A stretch of DNA of 39,956 bases, from assembly GCA_013812505.1 (NCBI GenBank), contig JACCTH010000036.1:1-39956 (forward strand), given 5' to 3'. How positions within the stretch are numbered: position 1 is the first letter of the stretch; the number at the start of each line of letters is the position of its first letter. The stretch comes from Acidimicrobiia bacterium (GTDB taxonomy: Bacteria; Actinomycetota; Acidimicrobiia; Spongiisociales; ZC4RG35). Position numbers and translations under genes: made by a program. Under the pieces are notes generated by a model. The model was not told the DNA's origin. It was given only the letters and a program-made list of their open reading frames with translations, and ran no database searches. Positions 1-7,058 of this stretch are shown here, piece after piece.

Positions 1-125
1 CCCGGCACCCGCTCCGCCAACACCTTGGTAATCGCCGCCGTCAACGTCGTCTTCCCATGATCAATATGACCCATCGTCCCCACATTCACATGCGGCTTCG
101 AACGCTCAAACTTCGCCTTACCCAT
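1..125 (-). CDS. tuf: Elongation factor Tu, N-terminal fragment (runs off left edge)
   Basis: EF-Tu is the GTPase that delivers aminoacyl-tRNA to the ribosome. Only the first 41 codons are inside the window. The ATG is at 123-125 and is preceded by a purine-rich AGGAGAGGT Shine-Dalgarno. The N-terminus starts [20 protein letters not shown] and continues IDHGKTT, so the G1 GTP-binding loop GHIDHGKT is at residues 19-26, as in all bacterial EF-Tu. Three tRNA genes lie directly upstream on the same strand, a common bacterial tRNA-tuf arrangement. EF-G and other translational GTPases differ in the residues before the P-loop, so the call is firm despite the short fragment. Confidence 0.95.
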   Translation of the reverse strand, partial: MGKAKFERSKPHVNVGTMGHIDHGKTTLTAAITKVLAERVP

Positions 126-151
126 TACCTCTCCTCGTCCTGCTCCTCATC

Positions 152-179
152 TGATATCTGATGTCTGATATCTGATGTC
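152..179. repeat. Two perfect tandem copies of a 14-bp unit in the tRNA-Met/tuf spacer
   Basis: The unit TGATATCTGATGTC occurs at 152-165 and again at 166-179 without a break, and the next bases begin a third partial copy. It lies in the untranslated leader of tuf, between the 3' end of tRNA-Met (187) and the tuf Shine-Dalgarno. Function unknown; replication slippage is the simplest origin. Confidence 0.85.
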
Positions 180-186
180 TGTCTTG

Positions 187-260
187 TAGCGGCGGGCAGA
201 CTCGAACTGCCGACCTCTCGATTATGAGTCGAGCGCTCTCACCGACTGAGCTACGCCGCC
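187..260 (-). tRNA. tRNA-Met(CAT)
   Basis: The minus strand folds as a 74-nt cloverleaf. The acceptor stem is GGCGGCG with CGCCGCT (first pair G-U), the D arm is GCTC/GAGC, the anticodon stem CTCGA/TCGAG holds loop CTCATAA with anticodon CAT, and the T arm is GGCAG-TTCGAGT-CTGCC. The discriminator is A and CCA is not encoded. The G at position 1 forms a weak pair rather than the C-A mismatch of initiator tRNA, so this is probably an elongator tRNA-Met. Confidence 0.95.
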
Positions 261-298
261 TCGGCTGGCGTCACGATCTGGTGATCGCGGCGCCTTCG

Positions 299-371
299 AG
301 CCCCCTTGCGGAATCGAACCGCAGACCTTCTCCTTACCATGGAGACGCTCTACCAGCTGAGCTAAGGGGGC
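299..371 (-). tRNA. tRNA-Thr(GGT)
   Basis: A 73-nt cloverleaf on the minus strand. The acceptor is GCCCCCT with AGGGGGC, the D arm GCTC/GAGC, the anticodon stem TCTCC/GGAGA with loop ATGGTAA giving anticodon GGT, and the T arm is TGCGG-TTCGATT-CCGCA. The discriminator is T and CCA is not encoded. It is the middle gene of the tRNA-Tyr, tRNA-Thr, tRNA-Met, tuf series. Confidence 0.95.
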
Positions 372-407
372 GGGCTCGGACCAGCTATCTATTCAACTGC
401 CGCCCGG

Positions 408-490
408 TGCCGGGAGAAGGATTTGAACCTCCGAAGGCGATAGCCGGCAGATTTACAGTCTGCTCCCTTTGGCCGCTCGGGCATCCCGGC
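408..490 (-). tRNA. tRNA-Tyr(GTA)
   Basis: An 83-nt minus-strand tRNA with the long variable arm of bacterial tRNA-Tyr. The acceptor is GCCGGGA with TCCCGGC, the anticodon stem CAGAC/ATCTG region presents loop TGTAA with anticodon GTA, the variable arm follows the anticodon stem, and the T arm is GGAGG-TTCAAAT-CCTTC (imperfect last pair). The discriminator is A. It is the promoter-proximal gene of the tRNA-tuf series. Confidence 0.93.
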
Positions 491-587
491 ATCACCCCGG
501 CTTTCGGGGCCGCCACATGTTAGACGCCAGCTCGATCGGCGTTGATGGGGAGAACCGTGCGGTCGCCTCCGAACGTATAGCGTGGCT

Positions 588-1025
588 ATGACTGATTCAA
601 CGCTCTACGAAAGGCTGGGTGGTGTGTTTGCCATCGCAGCAGTTGTCGACCACTTCAGTGACGCCGTGGTCCAGAACCCGATAGTCGGCCAGCAGTCGGA
701 GAACCCCGCGCTTCGGGAATGGCACACCAAAAACCTGACCAGACTGCCCGGCCTCAAGTTCATGCGCACTCTGTGGGTCTGCAACGTTGCCGGAGGGCCG
801 TTTGAGTTTGTGCCCACGGAACCAAGCAGCACCGCCCTCGGCCTGGAGGAGGCTCATCGCGAATTTCACATCTCGCCCGAGGAGTTCGACGAAGTCGCAG
901 CCGAGCTTGGGCGAACCCTCGACTCTTTCAAGGTGCCGGCAGCGGAGAAGGCTGAGGTCCTAGCGGCGTTCGCCGCCCACAAGAAGGAAGTGACCGAGGG
1001 CTACGCCGAGGCTTTGGCTCGCTGA
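588..1025 (+). CDS. Truncated haemoglobin (globin of the 2/2 fold, group I-like)
   Basis: A haem protein of about 145 residues, the usual size for 2/2 haemoglobins, which bind O2 or NO or serve in detoxification. The N-terminus TLYERLGGVFAIAAVVDHF is the family A/B helix start. The stretch GLKFMRTLWVCNVAGGPFEF covers the E region. The proximal haem ligand is the His in EEAHREFHISPEEFDEV. I start at ATG 588, which has TATAGC at 576-581, six bases upstream, like other starts here. An in-frame GTG at 582 is the alternative. It converges with the next minus-strand gene and the two 3' ends overlap by about 25 bp. Confidence 0.88.
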   Translation: MTDSTLYERLGGVFAIAAVVDHFSDAVVQNPIVGQQSENPALREWHTKNLTRLPGLKFMRTLWVCNVAGGPFEFVPTEPSSTALGLEEAHREFHISPEEFDEVAAELGRTLDSFKVPAAEKAEVLAAFAAHKKEVTEGYAEALAR

Positions 1026-1456
1026 CGCACCAGCAGCATCAACAAACCCAAGGCCACCAGGATCGTGCCCTGCCAGTAACCGGCGCCGACGATGACCGCA
1101 CCCGTAGCGCCGGCTACGACTGCGGTGACGATCAGCCCCCGCCGGAAGCGGTCGAGCAGGCGACCCTTCATCGCCGAATCGATCTCGCGAAAGCCTCCCG
1201 TGTGTTGCATTCGCATCATCTGACGGCTGCGACCGACGCCTAGAACCAGACCGACAAGTGCGGGGTAGGCAACGCCGATCGGTACCCACAGCGGCCTGAC
1301 CCAGGCCAGAGCGACAAGGGCAACGACCGATAACGCTCCCAAAATCGGCAAAGCCACGCGCAGGTGACGGATTGCCCAGTCCGGGCCTGATTCGAGCACG
1401 GCCATCCCAAACCAGGCGGCCCAACCGATTACGAGTGCCGAAACCAGCAGCGGCAA
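1001..1456 (-). CDS. Small integral membrane protein of unknown function
   Basis: About 151 residues with four hydrophobic segments: residues 1-22, 35-52, 57-73 and 110-145 (the last probably two hairpin helices). A basic cytoplasmic-looking stretch with RSRQMMRMQHTGGF lies between them. No family is recognised. It directly follows htpX on the same strand and is probably co-transcribed with it. The start is uncertain. TTG at 1456 is the nearest accepted start codon, but the open frame continues to a CTG at 1492-1490 that overlaps the htpX stop as CTGA. That would add 12 residues (TFELSQDISIA after the initiator) and give perfect coupling. The 3' end overlaps the convergent haemoglobin gene. 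Confidence 0.7.
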   Translation of the reverse strand: MPLLVSALVIGWAAWFGMAVLESGPDWAIRHLRVALPILGALSVVALVALAWVRPLWVPIGVAYPALVGLVLGVGRSRQMMRMQHTGGFREIDSAMKGRLLDRFRRGLIVTAVVAGATGAVIVGAGYWQGTILVALGLLMLLVRQRAKASA

Positions 1457-1488
1457 CGCAATGGAAATGTCCTGACTGAGTTCGAAGG

Positions 1489-2349
1489 TCAGAACAGGTT
1501 CGCCATGGCTTGCAGGCGGGCGATCCGATCGGGGACCGCCGGATGAGTTGAGAACAAACTCATCAGCCCACCGCCGCGCCGGCCTTTGAATGCGTGCAGG
1601 GGGTCGGCGATAAACAGTTGACTTACTGCCGGGTTGACGTTCATCGCCACCTGCGAGGTGCCCGCCTCGAGCTTGGCCAAAGCCGAGGCCAGTTGAAGAG
1701 GCTGGCCGGTGATCTCGGCCCCGCTGCGGTCGGCTTGGAACTCGCGGGAACGGGAGATCGCCATCCTAATAATCATGGCCGCGATCGGGGCAAGGACGAG
1801 CGAGAGCAAAGTGGCGATGCCCGCCAGAGGATTGTTGCGGTCGTCGCGGCCGCCGCCCATGAAGAGCGCCATCCGACCGAAGATCGAGAGCGCCGCCGCC
1901 AGCATCGCCGCCACCGAACTGATCAGGATGTCACGGTTTTGGACGTGGGATAGCTCATGAGCGAGCACGCCCTCAAGCTCCGCTCGATTCATCAGTTGGA
2001 GGATGCCGGTGGTCACCGCCACCGCGGCGTGCGACGGATTGCGACCAGTGGCAAAGGCATTCGGCTGTTGGGACTCGATGATGAAGAGCCGCGGCATCGG
2101 CAAACCGGTGGCGGTGGTGAGGTTGCGGACGATCGAGTAGACCTCGGGAAGCTCGGCTTCGGTGACCGGCTTGGCCCGGGAAGCGGCCAGCGCCATCTTG
2201 TCGGAGAAAAAGTAGGCGACGAAGTTGAGCCCGAAAGCGAGGATCACTCCGATCCAAAGACCTCCTTGTCCCCCGAAGTAGTAACCCAGCCAGAAGACCA
2301 GGACGGTCATCAGACTGAGGAGGCCGACGGTTTTCAGGTTGTTGCTCAT
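1489..2349 (-). CDS. htpX: M48-family zinc metalloprotease HtpX
   Basis: HtpX is a membrane-bound zinc protease that degrades misfolded membrane proteins. It has 286 residues, the usual length. Two N-terminal membrane segments lie at about residues 8-24 and 30-48. The zinc motif HELSH is at 131-135 and is followed by VQNRD. The third zinc ligand is Glu203 in SREFQADRSGAEI. Two further hydrophobic stretches lie at about 143-165 and 175-197. The C-terminal STHPAVPDRIARL block is also typical. All catalytic residues are present. The ATG at 2349 is the natural start (MSNNLKTVGLLS). The membrane protein at 1001-1456 follows immediately. Confidence 0.95.
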   Translation of the reverse strand: MSNNLKTVGLLSLMTVLVFWLGYYFGGQGGLWIGVILAFGLNFVAYFFSDKMALAASRAKPVTEAELPEVYSIVRNLTTATGLPMPRLFIIESQQPNAFATGRNPSHAAVAVTTGILQLMNRAELEGVLAHELSHVQNRDILISSVAAMLAAALSIFGRMALFMGGGRDDRNNPLAGIATLLSLVLAPIAAMIIRMAISRSREFQADRSGAEITGQPLQLASALAKLEAGTSQVAMNVNPAVSQLFIADPLHAFKGRRGGGLMSLFSTHPAVPDRIARLQAMANLF

Positions 2350-2379
2350 AGCTGTGTCAATTCTAGAAATCGCTGCCGC

Positions 2380-3411
2380 TTATCGACCCTTTCGAATCAC
2401 AAGCACTCGAAAGTCGCCCAGGCCGCGCTCATGAAGCAAGGTTTCTCCGCCAATGCGTTCGCTCCGCAGCGTCAGCTTTTCCTTGGCATCCACCGCCATG
2501 ACTTCCCGGCTACGGAGCTCAGCGAGGCGCTCATCGAGTCCGTACTTGCGGAGAAAGTCGTCCTGGCGAAAGAGCTCGGTTGTCCAGCCGGATTCCTCGG
2601 AGGTCGCGATAAGGGCCGTGAAGTTGACGTCGGCGGTGATGTCAGTCGTGCCCGGCTCGAGCAGCGGATCAGGCCCGAGGTGGTGACCGCGATACGTTCG
2701 GAGGGTGCCCGCCTCTCGCCGATGCGACAAGTTCTCGGCCAGCTCGCCATAGTCGACTATCACCACCGAGCCCTCGATCAGTCGGCTCATCAGTTCGGAC
2801 AACCACGCCTGCGCCTGGCTCTGAACTTCGACCCATCCCCCTTTGGCGACCGGGCCGGCGAAGCGGTTAAGCCAATCGAGCACCTCGGGACGAGGATCGG
2901 CGTCGACCATTACAAACGTGTCGCCCTCGAGCCCGACCCAACGCTCCCTCCACTCGCCATCATTTTTCTGGGCCAGCGCCATCGGCAGGTTGTCGATTAG
3001 CTCGTTGGCGATGACCACCCCCCGAAGCGGAGATGGCAGCTCGACCAGCGAGGTCACGACCCGGCCCGCCGGGAGGAGGCGGGTGAGGCTGTCGCGCGCC
3101 GGCGGGGAAACCTCGACGGCCCAGGCCTCGACGGGGCACTCGGCAAGCAGCGAACGCAAGAGTGAGCCCGACCCGGCACCGACGTCAACCAGCCGGAACG
3201 GTTCCCCGAGGCGCCTGTGCTCCTGACGAACGAATTCGGCCAGCGTTACCCCGAACAGCGAGCTGACTTCGGGGCTGGTGAGAAAGTCACCGTCGCTCAC
3301 CGAGCGAATCGTGTCGCCGCGGAAGAATCCTCCCTCGCCGTAGAGCGCAATCTCCATAAACCGCTCGAAGGAAATCGGTCCGTGAGCGAGGGCGGCGCGA
3401 AGGCTCTGCAT
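2380..3411 (-). CDS. SAM-dependent methyltransferase of the NDUFAF7/MidA family (DUF185, COG1565)
   Basis: 343 residues. The family includes mitochondrial NDUFAF7, an arginine methyltransferase for complex I assembly; the bacterial substrate is not established. The family block FMEIALYGEGGFF is at residues 18-30 and DFLTSPEVSSLFG at 42-54. The SAM-binding glycine motif VDVGAGSGSLL is at 75-85. A later block, VVIDYGE, is at about 217-223. Its N-terminus faces the Clp N-domain gene at 3444, so the two are divergent from a spacer of about 30 bp. It lies upstream of htpX on the same strand. Confidence 0.88.
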   Translation of the reverse strand: MQSLRAALAHGPISFERFMEIALYGEGGFFRGDTIRSVSDGDFLTSPEVSSLFGVTLAEFVRQEHRRLGEPFRLVDVGAGSGSLLRSLLAECPVEAWAVEVSPPARDSLTRLLPAGRVVTSLVELPSPLRGVVIANELIDNLPMALAQKNDGEWRERWVGLEGDTFVMVDADPRPEVLDWLNRFAGPVAKGGWVEVQSQAQAWLSELMSRLIEGSVVIVDYGELAENLSHRREAGTLRTYRGHHLGPDPLLEPGTTDITADVNFTALIATSEESGWTTELFRQDDFLRKYGLDERLAELRSREVMAVDAKEKLTLRSERIGGETLLHERGLGDFRVLVIRKGR

Positions 3412-3431
3412 TGGTTCCGATTGTGGCGCGG

Positions 3432-3437
3432 TAGCGT
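3432..3437 (+). promoter_or_regulatory. Candidate -10 box of a leaderless promoter for the first Clp N-domain gene
   Basis: TAGCGT stands exactly six bases before ATG 3444, and no Shine-Dalgarno is present. The paralogue at 4058 has the same TAGCGT at the same distance. In Actinobacteria a TANNNT box this close to the start codon usually means that transcription begins at the start codon itself. Confidence 0.6.
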
Positions 3438-3443
3438 GGTGAG

Positions 3444-4031
3444 ATGTTCGAACGGTTCACGGAATAGGCCCGCCGAGTTGTCGTGTTAGCCCAGGAAGAG
3501 GCCCGATTACTCGACCATTCGTACATCGGCTCCGAGCATCTCCTTCTTGGCCTTCTCAACGAGAACGAAGGGATCGTCGCCCGGGCGTTGCTCGCTCACA
3601 ACCTCGATTTGCCGAAGGCCCGGGAAGCGGTCGAGACCATCATCGGTCGTGGGAGCGAAACGCCGCAGAGCCATATACCGTTTACTCGGCGCGCCAAGAA
3701 GGTCATGGAGGACAGCTTGCGCGAAGCGATCCACATCGGCCATCGCAACATCGGGGCCGAACATCTTCTTCTCGCCCTCCTTAGAGAGAATGAAGGCATG
3801 GCTGTCCAGATCCTGGTCCGGCTTGGAGCCGACCTCCCGGCGATCCGGACCACCGTCGCCGAAGAGATGCACGTCGATCCGCGTGTCGTCGACCGTCCAC
3901 GTTCCTGGCGGGCTCGGCCGTCGCAGTGCGATCACCCCGACAGCGAGCTGGTCGTCAGTGCTGGACAAGGCTTTCGCATGGTCCGCTGCGCGGATTGCGA
4001 TACGCTGGTTGGCGTCCTTCCGCAAACCTGA
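3444..4031 (+). pseudogene. Stand-alone double Clp N-domain protein with an in-frame amber codon at position 8
   Basis: The reading frame from ATG 3444 begins MFERFTE, then TAG (3465-3467), then ARRVVVLAQEEARLL, in perfect register with the paralogue at 4058 (MFERFTDRARRVVVLAQEE). It continues open to 4031. Two Clp N-terminal repeats (about residues 8-75 and 85-150) match the ClpC N-domain, which binds adaptors and substrates. No AAA+ ATPase follows. The C-terminus has a C-x-H ... C-x2-C set (CDHP ... CADC) that could bind a metal. The stop sits where homologues have Arg or Lys. Either the gene is newly broken, or translation restarts at GTG 3483, losing part of the first helix, or the base is a sequencing error. 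The rest shows no decay. Confidence 0.7.
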
Positions 4032-4045
4032 TCCTGTTGTTGGAT

Positions 4046-4051
4046 TAGCGT
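4046..4051 (+). promoter_or_regulatory. Candidate -10 box of a leaderless promoter for the second Clp N-domain gene
   Basis: TAGCGT lies six bases before GTG 4058, the same box and spacing as before the upstream paralogue. No Shine-Dalgarno is seen between 4030 and 4058. Confidence 0.6.
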
Positions 4052-4057
4052 GGGCTC

Positions 4058-4669
4058 GTGTTCGAACGATTCACCGATCGTGCCCGCCGGGTAGTGGTGC
4101 TGGCGCAGGAAGAGTCTCGCCTTCTCATGCACTCGTACATCGGGACTGAGCACATCCTTCTCGGCCTCCTCAACGAGGCAGAAGGGGTTGGTGGCCAGGC
4201 ACTCGTGGCCCAAGGAGTCGACCTAGCGAGCGTACGAGAGCAGATTGTCGAAATCATCGGACGCGGCACCAACGCACCGGCAGGTCACATTCCATTCACC
4301 CCGCGGGCAAAGAAGATCCTCGAGTATTCCTTGCGTGAGTCACTACAGCTTGGTCACAACTACATCGGCACCGAGCACATCCTTCTGGGTCTGATCCGCG
4401 AAGGGGAGGGTGTGGCGGCCCAGGTCCTGATGAAATTAGGGGTTGACCCTGACTCCGCCACACAGACGGTCGCCGAGCTGTTGAAAGTCAATCCCCAGCG
4501 GGTCGAACTGCCATCCGAGCGCCGTGGCTCGGCGGCCCGATGTCGCCATCCCGACGAGGAGCTAGTCGTCTCTGCCGGTCCCGGCTTCCGTTCGGTTCGT
4601 TGTGGCTCGTGCGGCAAGCTCATCGGAGTGCTGCCGCTCGAAGCCGGAGGCCAGTCCCAAGCCGGTTAG
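4058..4669 (+). CDS. Stand-alone double Clp N-domain protein with a C-terminal C-H/C-x2-C motif
   Basis: 203 residues from GTG 4058. Residues 1-150 closely resemble the N-domain of actinobacterial ClpC: MFERFTDRARRVVVLAQEE, SYIGTEHILLGLL, GHIPFTPRAKKILE and a second YIGTEHILLGLI repeat. That domain recognises substrates, adaptors and, in Firmicutes, phosphoarginine. There are no Walker motifs, so the protein cannot be a chaperone ATPase; a ClpC adaptor, decoy or substrate carrier is plausible (inference). The tail carries CRHPDEELVVSAGPGF, then CGSCGKLIGVLP, a possible zinc site shared with the paralogue at 3444. The LLM oxidoreductase gene follows after 14 bp and is probably co-transcribed. 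Confidence 0.85.
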   Translation: MFERFTDRARRVVVLAQEESRLLMHSYIGTEHILLGLLNEAEGVGGQALVAQGVDLASVREQIVEIIGRGTNAPAGHIPFTPRAKKILEYSLRESLQLGHNYIGTEHILLGLIREGEGVAAQVLMKLGVDPDSATQTVAELLKVNPQRVELPSERRGSAARCRHPDEELVVSAGPGFRSVRCGSCGKLIGVLPLEAGGQSQAG

Positions 4670-4683
4670 TGTCGGAGATAGCC

Positions 4684-5535
4684 ATGGATTTCGGGGTCTT
4701 CATCTTCCCCACCGACCAGACGCTCGGGCCGATTGACGCTGCGCGTCAGGCCGAGGCGGCCGGCTTCGAGTCGATTTGGTTTCCCGAGCATTCTCATATC
4801 CCGGTGTCGCGAAAAACGCCGTGGGGTGGGGTCAAAGGGGCCAAGCCGCTTCCCGACTGGTACTGGCGAACCCTCGACGCCTTCGTCGCTCTTGCCGCCG
4901 CAGCCGCTGTCACCGAACAGATCAAGCTCGGAACGGGCATCACTCTCGTCGCGCAACGCGACCCGATCTGGTTGGCGAAAGAGGTCGCCAGCGTCGACTT
5001 CCTGTCCGGGGGAAGGATGCTCTTTGGAATCGGCTACGGCTGGAACAAAGAAGAGCTTGCCAGCCACGGCGTCGATTACTCGGAACGGCGGGCGCTGGTT
5101 CGCGAGTCGATCCTTCTGATGAAGGAGCTGTGGACCAAGGAGGAAGCGTCCTTCGCCGGCGAGCTTCTCAAATTGGAAGCATCGTGGGCTTGGCCGAAGC
5201 CGATCCAGCGGCCTCACCCACCGATCATCCTCGGCGGCGAGGCAGGCCCGAAAACGATCGTCGACATGGTTGAGTTTTGCGACGGCTGGATGCCACTAGC
5301 GACCCGGCACGATGTCGCCGGCAAGGTTGCCGAGGTCAAACAGGCAGTGGCAGCGGCCGGTCGCGACCCGGAAGCGTTCACTATCACGGCGTACGGCACG
5401 AAGTCGACGGCCGAGAACATCGAGTCGTTGATTGAGCTGGGCGTCGACCGGATCGTTTTCAACCTCCCCCAAAAAACCGCCGCCGAAGTGACCGAGCGGA
5501 TCCAACAGCTCGGCGAGCTGATCAAGCCCTATTGA
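4684..5535 (+). CDS. LLM-class flavin oxidoreductase, probably F420-dependent
   Basis: 283 residues with the luciferase-like monooxygenase TIM barrel. Visible signatures are MDFGVFIFPTDQ at the first strand, AEAAGFESIWFPEHSH, IKLGTGITLVAQRDP, LAKEVASVDFLSGGRMLFG with GIGYGW, and the late block HPPIILGGEAGP. This pattern fits the F420-dependent LLM subgroup common in Actinobacteria; the substrate cannot be told. ATG 4684 is chosen because the frame upstream of it overlaps the Clp N-domain gene and lacks family similarity, and because GGAG at about 4674 is a usable ribosome site. The 3' end converges on the decayed gene at 5544-6079. Confidence 0.85.
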   Translation: MDFGVFIFPTDQTLGPIDAARQAEAAGFESIWFPEHSHIPVSRKTPWGGVKGAKPLPDWYWRTLDAFVALAAAAAVTEQIKLGTGITLVAQRDPIWLAKEVASVDFLSGGRMLFGIGYGWNKEELASHGVDYSERRALVRESILLMKELWTKEEASFAGELLKLEASWAWPKPIQRPHPPIILGGEAGPKTIVDMVEFCDGWMPLATRHDVAGKVAEVKQAVAAAGRDPEAFTITAYGTKSTAENIESLIELGVDRIVFNLPQKTAAEVTERIQQLGELIKPY

Positions 5536-5543
5536 CCCTGCCG

Positions 5544-6079
5544 CTATTGCCGTCCTGTGACCCAGTCGAGAGAGGCGATGATCTCTGGTTGCCGGCGAGC
5601 CCCAGAAGCGCTCGATCACTGACCGTGCTACGGAGAGTCCAGGGTCGTCGGCCACGTCGTCGAAATAGCCAAGACCGCGGACGATGTGCAGTAACGCCAC
5701 TTCAGGGGCCGCCGGCCGGTACCGCTGGATGAACACCGCTGGCCCCTCCTCCACTCGCAGACCGGCTCGTTGCTCGACTGTCATGAGGTCGAAGTAGTCG
5801 CGCAGCTCTCCGCGGTCACCCACGACTTTGAGCTTGGTGGCAGCCAGTCCCGCAACCCGGCAACCGGGATACCGCCGATGAGCTGCGTCGGCTCCACCGG
5901 GTGATGGGTGGTGGCGTCGAGGAACTGCGCCTTGACGTCTTCCAGATAGCCGTTGAGAGTGCCCTCCTCCACCTGGGTGGTGGCGAACCGACCGATCCCC
6001 TCCAGCGAGGAGGCAAGTTGCTGTGGGTCGAAAGGCTCAGAGCGGCCGCCACCTCACCCGTCGTCAGCACGCTGTCCAT
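5544..6079 (-). pseudogene. Decayed gene resembling AbiEii-type nucleotidyltransferase proteins, three frameshifts
   Basis: On the minus strand four consecutive reading-frame segments join into one protein of about 178 residues. The ATG at 6079 opens MDSVLTTGEVAAAL. After a shift near 6038-6045 the frame reads EPFDPQQLASSLEGIGRF and EEGTLNGYLEDVKAQFLD. After a second shift near 5845-5849 it reads LAATKLKVVGDRGELRDYFD, then HIVRGLGYFDDVADDP. After a third near 5594-5600 it reads RQPEIIASLDWVTGRQ and stops at TAG 5546-5544. The KLKVVGDRGELRDYFDLM block resembles actinobacterial proteins annotated as AbiEii/AbiGii nucleotidyltransferases, from memory only. Each shift is a net one-base change. 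A real pseudogene is favoured over sequencing error because the large neighbouring genes are intact. Confidence 0.65.
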
Positions 6080-6101
6080 ATCGCTACATTTTACCCTGGC
6101 C

Positions 6102-7058
6102 CTAAACCGTTCCGGCCTCGCGGGCGCGGCGCAGGACGTCGTCGATGGGCGTTGTTGCCAGGTCGCCCAGTTGCTGGACGTACTCGTAGCCGAAGCGGCC
6201 TTTGATACAGAGATGGCCGCTCGTGACCGAGTGGTCGATCGGCGAGGTGACCTTGACGATGCGGTTGTCCTGGACGTGGAGCTCGAGGTTGCAGCCAACA
6301 CCGCAGTACGAGCACACGGTACGCGTCACGGTCTGCTCCTCTTCGTGCCAGAGGTCCGAAGCGCGTAGTTCGTGCTCCGAGCGAAACATGAGCGCCCCTG
6401 TCGGGCAGACCCCAATGCAGTTCCCGCAGAAGACGCAGGCTCCTTGGGGAAGCGCGACGTCGAACTCGGTGGAGATTCGGGCGTCGAAGCCTCTTCCAGC
6501 GACGGCGATGGCAAAGGTGTTCTGGGCATCGTCGCCGCAGGCTTCGACACACTTGTAACAAAGGATGCAACGCGAGTAGTCACGGACATAAAGCGAGTTG
6601 TCCACCTTGACCGGTTGGAAGACCGTCTCGGCATGCGTCCCGGTGTTCTCGTAATGATGTCCGGCGTGGCGCTCATCGCGGTCGTCGACGAGGGGTGCGA
6701 GGTCGCCGAAGCGACCCGGGTCTACCTGGTAATTGGTCATCCACTCCTGCACCGAATCATCGACCAAGCTCAGATCGACCGAGGAAGCCAGGAGCTCGAA
6801 AACGACCTTGCGCGAGTGGCGCACTCGTTCAGACTCCGTCTGAACCTTCATCCCCGGTTCGACCTTGCGCGAGCAGGAAGGCACCAGCGTCCGGCTGCCC
6901 TCGACCTCGACCACGCAGACCCGGCAGACATTGACTGGTGCCAGCGTTTCCAAATAGCAGAGAGTCGGCTGATCCTTCCCTATCGAGCGACAAGCCTCGA
7001 GGAGCGTTGCACCTTCGGGAGACACGACCGTCTGGCCATCGATCGTGAGCGAGATCAC
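6102..7058 (-). CDS. Formate dehydrogenase Fe-S subunit: NuoG-like N-terminal half of the alpha subunit as a separate gene
   Basis: 318 residues from a GTG at 7058 that overlaps the upstream stop as GTGA. It carries electrons between the Mo/W active site and the NADH module. A [2Fe-2S] domain has Cys34, 45, 48 and 62. Two [4Fe-4S] ferredoxin sets lie at Cys164/167/170/174 and 208/211/214/218. A Mo-enzyme [4Fe-4S] motif has Cys249, 252, 256 and 284. The His-Cys cluster motif normally found after the [2Fe-2S] domain in NuoG-type proteins is absent: residues 95-130 hold no Cys. In ordinary NAD-dependent formate dehydrogenases all these domains precede the catalytic domain in one chain; here the protein ends just past KGRFGYEYVQQ. 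It is the last gene of the operon. Confidence 0.85.
   Translation of the reverse strand: MISLTIDGQTVVSPEGATLLEACRSIGKDQPTLCYLETLAPVNVCRVCVVEVEGSRTLVPSCSRKVEPGMKVQTESERVRHSRKVVFELLASSVDLSLVDDSVQEWMTNYQVDPGRFGDLAPLVDDRDERHAGHHYENTGTHAETVFQPVKVDNSLYVRDYSRCILCYKCVEACGDDAQNTFAIAVAGRGFDARISTEFDVALPQGACVFCGNCIGVCPTGALMFRSEHELRASDLWHEEEQTVTRTVCSYCGVGCNLELHVQDNRIVKVTSPIDHSVTSGHLCIKGRFGYEYVQQLGDLATTPIDDVLRRAREAGTV

Noticed and set aside
224-523. Plus-strand open frame of about 99 codons
   Set aside because: It lies across three clear tRNA genes on the other strand.
1957-3000. Long plus-strand open frame (about 347 codons)
   Set aside because: It is antisense to htpX and the NDUFAF7-like gene, which have intact motifs; composition is Arg/His/Gln-rich as usual for GC-rich shadows.
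3465-3467. TAG in the first Clp N-domain gene as a pyrrolysine codon, given the nearby MttB genes
   Set aside because: Both MttB homologues have no in-frame TAG, no pyl genes are seen, and homologues have Arg or Lys at this non-catalytic position.
5296-5823. Minus-strand open frame running into the LLM oxidoreductase
   Set aside because: Only its first part (5823 to about 5600) is real, as a segment of the decayed gene; the rest is antisense to the oxidoreductase after a frameshift.
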